Shown piece after piece: positions 59,227 to 64,000 of a DNA stretch of 64,000 nucleotides. Numbering within the stretch: the stretch's first letter is position 1; each line of letters starts with the position of its first letter. The translations under genes and the position numbers were made by a program. The stretch is from an uncultured Treponema sp. (GTDB taxonomy: Bacteria; Spirochaetota; Spirochaetia; Treponematales; Treponemataceae). The DNA lies in NCBI GenBank assembly GCA_947165895.1, contig CAMVCB010000003.1:124001-188000 (forward strand), read 5' to 3'. The notes beneath the pieces are model-generated. The model did no database searches, was not told where the DNA came from, and was given only the letters and a program-made list of their open reading frames with translations.

Positions 59227-59912
59227 TTCTTTAACTCCGTCTCAGGGCCGCCTGCCAGCTTCAAAATTGCCTCAGCAAGCCCCGTAAGATCCCCGGCCAA
59301 CGCCGCTTCTTCCATTTCCCGCCCGTAAATCACGCAGGGATGGGAATCTCCCTTAATTTCGCTCAAATCATTCGACACCACAAAATCAGGAGATAAAAGA
59401 TGATTTTCGTTAGCGTCAAATACCTTTTTCACTGCCGCCTTCCGCTCGCTCCCGCTCGCATTTGAAGTCAGCTTAAAGGCGATAATTTTTGTCTTATCCC
59501 CGCACCAGAGCTTGAGACTATCCACCAGCTTTGGATTTTTCTTCATTTTTACCACAAGCTCAGCCCCGGCCGGAACCTTGCTCACCTGGCCGCACTGATA
59601 TTCTTTTCCGTCCACTACAATCTGATAAGGCGAATAGTCGCTCACAGCCGCCGCATGAACCACAAGATCGTAAGAGCCGTTACGGCATTCCCCTTCCAGA
59701 GTCGCAGCCAGCTGGGCAAAAGTTTTGTAGGTCACAAGGCGGGCCTTTCCAGCCTTCACAGCCCTTTCCGAAACAATTTCCGTAACTTCGTGTCCAGCGC
59801 CCGCAAAAAAATCCGCCAGAAAAGCCGAAGTACGCCCGCTAGAAAAATTACAGACAGCGCGAACGTTATCAATAGGCTCCTCAGAACCGCCTCCTGTTAT
59901 CAAAATACGCAT
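59223..59912 (-). CDS. coaB: Phosphopantothenate-cysteine ligase (CoaB, split from CoaC)
   Basis: ILITGGGSEEPIDNVRAVCNFSSGRTSAFLADFFAGAGHEVT. Confidence 0.88.
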   Translation of the reverse strand: MRILITGGGSEEPIDNVRAVCNFSSGRTSAFLADFFAGAGHEVTEIVSERAVKAGKARLVTYKTFAQLAATLEGECRNGSYDLVVHAAAVSDYSPYQIVVDGKEYQCGQVSKVPAGAELVVKMKKNPKLVDSLKLWCGDKTKIIAFKLTSNASGSERKAAVKKVFDANENHLLSPDFVVSNDLSEIKGDSHPCVIYGREMEEAALAGDLTGLAEAILKLAGGPETELKK

Positions 59913-59993
59913 AAATTCACCTTATAATGCTTACAAAAGCTTCCGCAGAGAACCGCCCTCTGCTCCGCTTTTTTCCTGACAATTGTAAAGCCC

Positions 59994-60539
59994 CTATTTC
60001 TCCCCGAGTGCGCTCGTTATAAATCCAAATGCCTCGTCCGGCTCCAGAAGACGGCCTACACCAGTAGTACCGCAGGCAAGCTCACCTTCTCCGCATGGTA
60101 AGATTTTTGCGCCCCAGTTCTGGAGTTTTTTAAGACTTTCCTGAACGCTTGGGTGACAGAACATATTTGTATTCATAGCCGGCGCAATCAAAAGTGGCTT
60201 CTGAAAATTATTTGCAAGGCAAACCGCACCGAACAAATCATCTGCCAGTCCCGCCGCAAGTCTGTTTATAGTATTGGCACTGCATGGATAAGAAATAATC
60301 AGGTCAGCCCAGTCCTGCGCCAGGTGAATGTGAGGAATCGGGTCATCATTTCCAAACATGGAAGTTTCAAGCTTATTATGACTCAGTCCTTCAAAGCTTG
60401 CAGCCCCTACAAATTTCAGTGCATCTTCACTGGCAATTACCCGCACATTATAGCCCTTTTTTGTAAGCAGACTTGTAAGCGCGCAGGCCTTATAACAGCT
60501 GATGCTTCCGGTTACATGCAAAAGTATGTTTTTTCCCAT
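59994..60539 (-). CDS. coaC: Phosphopantothenoylcysteine decarboxylase (CoaC)
   Basis: ILLHVTGSISCYKACALTSLLTKKGYNVRVI; APAMNTNMFCHPSVQ; LACGTTGVGRL. Confidence 0.93.
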   Translation of the reverse strand: MGKNILLHVTGSISCYKACALTSLLTKKGYNVRVIASEDALKFVGAASFEGLSHNKLETSMFGNDDPIPHIHLAQDWADLIISYPCSANTINRLAAGLADDLFGAVCLANNFQKPLLIAPAMNTNMFCHPSVQESLKKLQNWGAKILPCGEGELACGTTGVGRLLEPDEAFGFITSALGEK

Positions 60540-60570
60540 GTGTGCCTCCTTATATTAATCTATCTTTCAC

Positions 60571-60726
60571 AGAAAAATGGCTCCCGGTCACGAAGTACAG
60601 GTCAAAACCGCGCGATATCGCGCTACATGCTGATTGTTGCAAAGGAACTATAGTATTGACCGCTCACGCGGTCGCAACAATCAGAATGTTTTTGCCCTGC
60701 ACTTCGCTCCCTCGCGCCATTTTTCT
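60571..60726. repeat. Structured palindromic element, family I copy 2
   Basis: AGAAAAATGGC(60571-60581)/GCCATTTTTCT(60716-60726); CGAAGTACAGG(60591-60601)/CCTGCACTTCG; CTGATTGTTGC(60630-60640)/GCAACAATCAG(60673-60683); GCGC-GATATC-GCGC; GACCGC-TCAC-GCGGTC. Confidence 0.82.
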
Positions 60727-60733
60727 GTTAAAT

Positions 60734-61489
60734 CTAAATCGCCACGTTATCAATCAATCTTACTTCTTCCAGGAAAACTGCCGCATACAGGCGGTCATCC
60801 TTCTTTGTAACGTAATCTACCTTAAAACCAGCTGCTTCAAGCTTAGCCGCAATTTCAGCTTCCGAGCCGCCGCCGGCAAGAATCTCGTGGAACTTTGGTG
60901 CAAGAGCAAGACCAGCCTGACTCAATTTTCTGTTACGGCTGGAAATTGCAAGACCGTTATCCTCGCGCACAATCGGACAAGGAACAAGCTGAATATCCAT
61001 AAAGAAAGCCTTAACCATTCCGTCCAGAAGCTTATACTGCTGGAAGTCCTTTTCACCAAAGTAAGCGCGTGTCGGACGAACAATATTAAAAAGCTTCATT
61101 ACAACAGTCAGAACACCGTCAAAATGTCCCGGTCTCTTGGCACCGCACAATTCCTTGCTGAAGCGTTTTTCAGTCAGCATGTAAGCATAATCATCCGGAT
61201 ACATAACCGGGTAAGTCGGCGCAAAAAGATAATCCACACCGGCCCCTTCCAGAAGCTTGCAGTCATCACCAAAGTTTGCAGGGTAAGTTTCCAGATCCTT
61301 TTTATCATTAAACTGAGTCGGATTCAGATAAACACTAACAACGCTCACATCATTTTCCGCAATTGCCCGCTTAATCAGCGATAAATGCCCTTTATGAAGT
61401 CCGCCCATAGTCGGAACAAATCCCACGCTCATTGAGCCAAGCTCATTTCTAATCTTCTTAAATTCTTCAACACTTCTGATAATTTTCAT
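60734..61489 (-). CDS. panC: Pantoate-beta-alanine ligase
   Basis: VGFVPTMGGLHKGHLSLIKRA; AYFGEKDFQQYKLL; ISSRNRKLS. Confidence 0.96.
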   Translation of the reverse strand: MKIIRSVEEFKKIRNELGSMSVGFVPTMGGLHKGHLSLIKRAIAENDVSVVSVYLNPTQFNDKKDLETYPANFGDDCKLLEGAGVDYLFAPTYPVMYPDDYAYMLTEKRFSKELCGAKRPGHFDGVLTVVMKLFNIVRPTRAYFGEKDFQQYKLLDGMVKAFFMDIQLVPCPIVREDNGLAISSRNRKLSQAGLALAPKFHEILAGGGSEAEIAAKLEAAGFKVDYVTKKDDRLYAAVFLEEVRLIDNVAI

Positions 61490-61513
61490 ATTTATGCCTC
61501 TATTTTATTTTAT

Positions 61514-61596
61514 AGGAGGGGGAAGTCTCCCCCTGGCTCCAGCCTGCTTCGCAGTCTTCCACCACCCTCTCTGCGGGGACACCCCGCAACGCCCCG
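61514..61596. repeat. Structured intergenic element, family II copy B
   Basis: AGGAGGGGGA-AGTC-TCCCCCTGGCTC...CTGC-TTC-GCAG...CCACC...TGCGGGG-ACA-CCCCGCA. Confidence 0.6.
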
Positions 61597-62379
61597 TTAT
61601 TTTATTTCATCTCCAGCCGGGAAAGCTGCATTATGCACATCTGCACTGTACTGATTCAAAGCTCCCTTAATCAGCTCAAGCCCGTTCAGATACTGACGCA
61701 CAAAACGAATCTTAAATCCGCTCATGCCGAGCATATCAAACAGAACCAGAACCTGACCGTCACATTCCACACCGGCCCCGATTCCAATAGTCGGAATGGA
61801 AACAGCCTTTGTAATTTTTGCCGCAAGGGCAGCCGGAATACATTCCAGAACAATTGCATAACAGCCAAGCTTTTCAGCAATTTTTGCTTCTTCAATTATT
61901 TTTTCAGCAGCTTCTTCAGTTTTACCCTGCATCTTGTGACCGCCAAAGGCATTATAAAACTGAGGAGTCAGCCCCAGGTGAGCCATAACAGGAATACCGC
62001 TCTGAACAAGATGAGCAACAATATCTTCCTGGCCGTACATTCCTTCAATTTTTACAGAGTTTGCACCTGCCACCAGCAGCTGGCCCGCACAGTCTGTTGC
62101 ATGCTCAATGCCCTTACGGGTAGTCAAAAACGGCATATCAGCAACAATGTACTTGTCAGGCGCACCATTACGAACGCTTCTTGTATGCTCAACCATCCAT
62201 TCCATTTTTGCAGGAACAGTAGTTTTTTCGCCGTGCATAACCATAGAAGCACTGTCACCAATCAAAATGCAGTCAATATCCGAATCGTTAATAATCCGCG
62301 CAAAAGTCGAATCATAACAAGTCACCATAGAAATTTTACGATTTTCACTTTTCCACTTAGGGAAATCAAGAGTAGTCAT
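61597..62379 (-). CDS. panB: 3-methyl-2-oxobutanoate hydroxymethyltransferase
   Basis: KISMVTCYDSTFARIINDSDIDCILIGDSASMVMHG; VMAHLGLTPQ; GIGAGVECDGQVLV. Confidence 0.96.
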   Translation of the reverse strand: MTTLDFPKWKSENRKISMVTCYDSTFARIINDSDIDCILIGDSASMVMHGEKTTVPAKMEWMVEHTRSVRNGAPDKYIVADMPFLTTRKGIEHATDCAGQLLVAGANSVKIEGMYGQEDIVAHLVQSGIPVMAHLGLTPQFYNAFGGHKMQGKTEEAAEKIIEEAKIAEKLGCYAIVLECIPAALAAKITKAVSIPTIGIGAGVECDGQVLVLFDMLGMSGFKIRFVRQYLNGLELIKGALNQYSADVHNAAFPAGDEIK

Positions 62380-62491
62380 AGTACCTGTCCTCCAATCAGA
62401 TCAAGTCTATAAGATGTGATAAAAAAAGCCGTCACCAGCCAGCCGGAATCTCAGCTTTGAAAAAGTCTAAGTTCCTTGCTATATAATAGAA

Positions 62492-63433
62492 TTATAAAGA
62501 AGATTTTGCAATAAGAGCAGAAATTTCATTCATAACCCTTCGTTTGTCGCTTGTCCATTCCGGTGCAATAAGGATGCGCTTGGGAGGGTCGCCGGTAAGA
62601 CGGTGAACTACCATATCCTCTGGAAGCAGGACAAGGGCTTTTTGTATAAGAGAATAATATTCTTCTTTTTCAAGTGTTTTGAATTTTCCGGCACGATATT
62701 CAGCTGCCAGATCAGTGCCTTCTACCACATACAAAACTGTGATTTTTATGCCGTCACTGCCCGCTGCCATCGCAGCCTTCACCGTCTTCATCATGTCATC
62801 TTCTGAATCGCCGGGCAGCCCGAAAATTACGTGAGTTACAACGTGTATGCCGCCCGACTCCGTCCCGGCCAGCCCCGCCGCGTGAAGACGCTGAACCGCC
62901 AGCCGGTAGGTGTCATTTGAAAAGCCCCGCCGGCAGTATTGGGCAGTTTTCTCATTCACAGTCTGTAAGCCCAGTTCAATCTGAACAAAAGTTCGCCGGC
63001 TTAATTCCCCTAAAAACGCCAGCATCCCCTCACTCAGACAGTCAGGCCGCGTTCCAATGGCAATCCCCACTACATCCGGCGCGCTTACAGCCCTATCAAA
63101 CAAATCAAATAGCCGTTCTTCATCCCCGCCGCGACCGGCATAAGTGCTGGTAAAATTCTGAAAGTAAACTATGTATTTTTTAGAAACACTTTCCCCGCGC
63201 GCCGCAGCCCGCGAAAATTTTCTTTCAACAAGAAGCTTTGCTTCTTCAATCTGCTTTTCAATGGGAAGATTTCGCCCAGGAATAAAATCTCCGCTTCCAG
63301 TCTCACTGCAAAAAATACAGCCGCCCCAGCCGATTTTTCCGTCACGGTTAGGACAAGTACATCCTGCATCTACTGCAATTTTGTAAACCTTTTGAGAAAA
63401 AATTTTCTTATAAAAATCTGAAACAGAAATCAC
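62492..63433 (-). CDS. Radical SAM protein, TIGR01212/YhcC family
   Basis: KVYKIAVDAGCTCPNRDGKIGWGGCIFCSETGSGDF; QIELGLQTVNEKTA; HVVTHVIFGLPGDSEDDM. Confidence 0.93.
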   Translation of the reverse strand: MISVSDFYKKIFSQKVYKIAVDAGCTCPNRDGKIGWGGCIFCSETGSGDFIPGRNLPIEKQIEEAKLLVERKFSRAAARGESVSKKYIVYFQNFTSTYAGRGGDEERLFDLFDRAVSAPDVVGIAIGTRPDCLSEGMLAFLGELSRRTFVQIELGLQTVNEKTAQYCRRGFSNDTYRLAVQRLHAAGLAGTESGGIHVVTHVIFGLPGDSEDDMMKTVKAAMAAGSDGIKITVLYVVEGTDLAAEYRAGKFKTLEKEEYYSLIQKALVLLPEDMVVHRLTGDPPKRILIAPEWTSDKRRVMNEISALIAKSSL

Positions 63434-63448
63434 TCTGAAAAGATAATA

Positions 63449-64000
63449 TTATCTTTCCAAAGAAATAGAAAGAAGCCTCTCTATCTGAAGCTGTGCATCA
63501 TTAAGGCCCTGGTCAATTGTTTTTTCACCCTTAATTATCAAATCCATTTCTTTTCCCAAAACTGTATAAAAGCTTGACCAGTTGGTTATAACAGGCCGAT
63601 AAACTCCGCTTTCAAGAGCCCGGCAGACAGCTTCATACTGAGGAAATTTTGCAAGAACCTGAGAATCTTTCAAGCTTGAATAGCGGCAGGGAACTCCACC
63701 TATATAAACAGAAGCCTTTTGACGTTCTGCATCCATCAGGTAAGCAAGAAGTTTTACTGCATATTCCTTATTCTGACTGTTTGCAGGAATTCCAAGCGTC
63801 CAGATTCCATAAATATTTGCATTATAAGCAGGACTTGCTCCACTTTTCTTTCCTGTCAGGGCAATATAGTCCATTGAAGAATTGTTTGTCGGTGTGTACC
63901 AGCCCGGCCAGCCTATTCCCACAGCCGCAGATTTATTGGCAATAGCCGCAATCAAATCATCTTTCTTTGCTCCGCGACCAGTTCCAATTAAATCAAGATA
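63449..64000 (-). CDS. Extracellular solute-binding protein (sugar ABC transporter), C-terminal part; runs off window end
   Basis: IYGIWTLGIPANSQNKEYAVKLLAYLMDAERQ; open frame continues past 63955 to the window edge. Confidence 0.75.
   Translation of the reverse strand, partial: YLDLIGTGRGAKKDDLIAAIANKSAAVGIGWPGWYTPTNNSSMDYIALTGKKSGASPAYNANIYGIWTLGIPANSQNKEYAVKLLAYLMDAERQKASVYIGGVPCRYSSLKDSQVLAKFPQYEAVCRALESGVYRPVITNWSSFYTVLGKEMDLIIKGEKTIDQGLNDAQLQIERLLSISLER

Noticed and set aside
60542-61384. 280-aa plus-strand ORF spanning family I copy 2 and panC
   Set aside because: Antisense to panC and running through the palindromic element; no protein-like conservation.
1-64000. CRISPR arrays, prophage, transposase genes, rRNA or tRNA genes
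   Set aside because: No regularly spaced direct repeats, phage structural genes, transposase motifs or tRNA-like cloverleafs were recognised on reading either strand.

Overview
The window looks like a chromosomal segment from a treponeme-type spirochaete (inferred from gene content and style only; no rRNA or tRNA seen). It is densely coding. Main blocks: a truncated alaS; ilvC; a lipoprotein with a leukocidin-like segment; an anti-sigma/STAS pair; a PTS EIIC-like protein; nptA-like and ychF; a GH3 enzyme with inverted domain order; four GGDEF/EAL proteins; an argC-argJ-argB cluster; tsaD; a carbohydrate locus (1125-aa protein, LacI regulator, GH53); a roughly 10.5 kb aryl-polyene (APE)-like cluster (ACP, fused membrane protein/AMP-ligase, GT2, LPLAT, thioesterase, LolA-like, MMPL exporter, ketosynthase, frameshifted methyltransferase, KS-like protein); DAHP synthase plus prephenate dehydrogenase; and a pantothenate/CoA cluster (panB, panC, coaC, coaB, coaX, panD). 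Strongest non-annotated signals: (1) an unlisted 39-codon leader ORF with ten consecutive aromatic codons (YFYYYWYYFF), followed by a terminator and a mutually exclusive antiterminator, upstream of DAHP synthase; (2) a ~145-bp structured repeat in two copies (2425-2570 and 60571-60726) whose stems differ in sequence but keep pairing, with a possible third relative upstream of alaS; (3) a second family of structured intergenic elements, so that nearly every gap of the pantothenate cluster holds a hairpin element; (4) a reduced APE-like cluster with a fused ApeG-ApeH-like protein, a broken methyltransferase and no ketoreductase, dehydratase or ammonia-lyase nearby; (5) LacI-type CG-centred palindromes at the three carbohydrate genes. 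No database search was possible, so all family assignments come from motif recognition.
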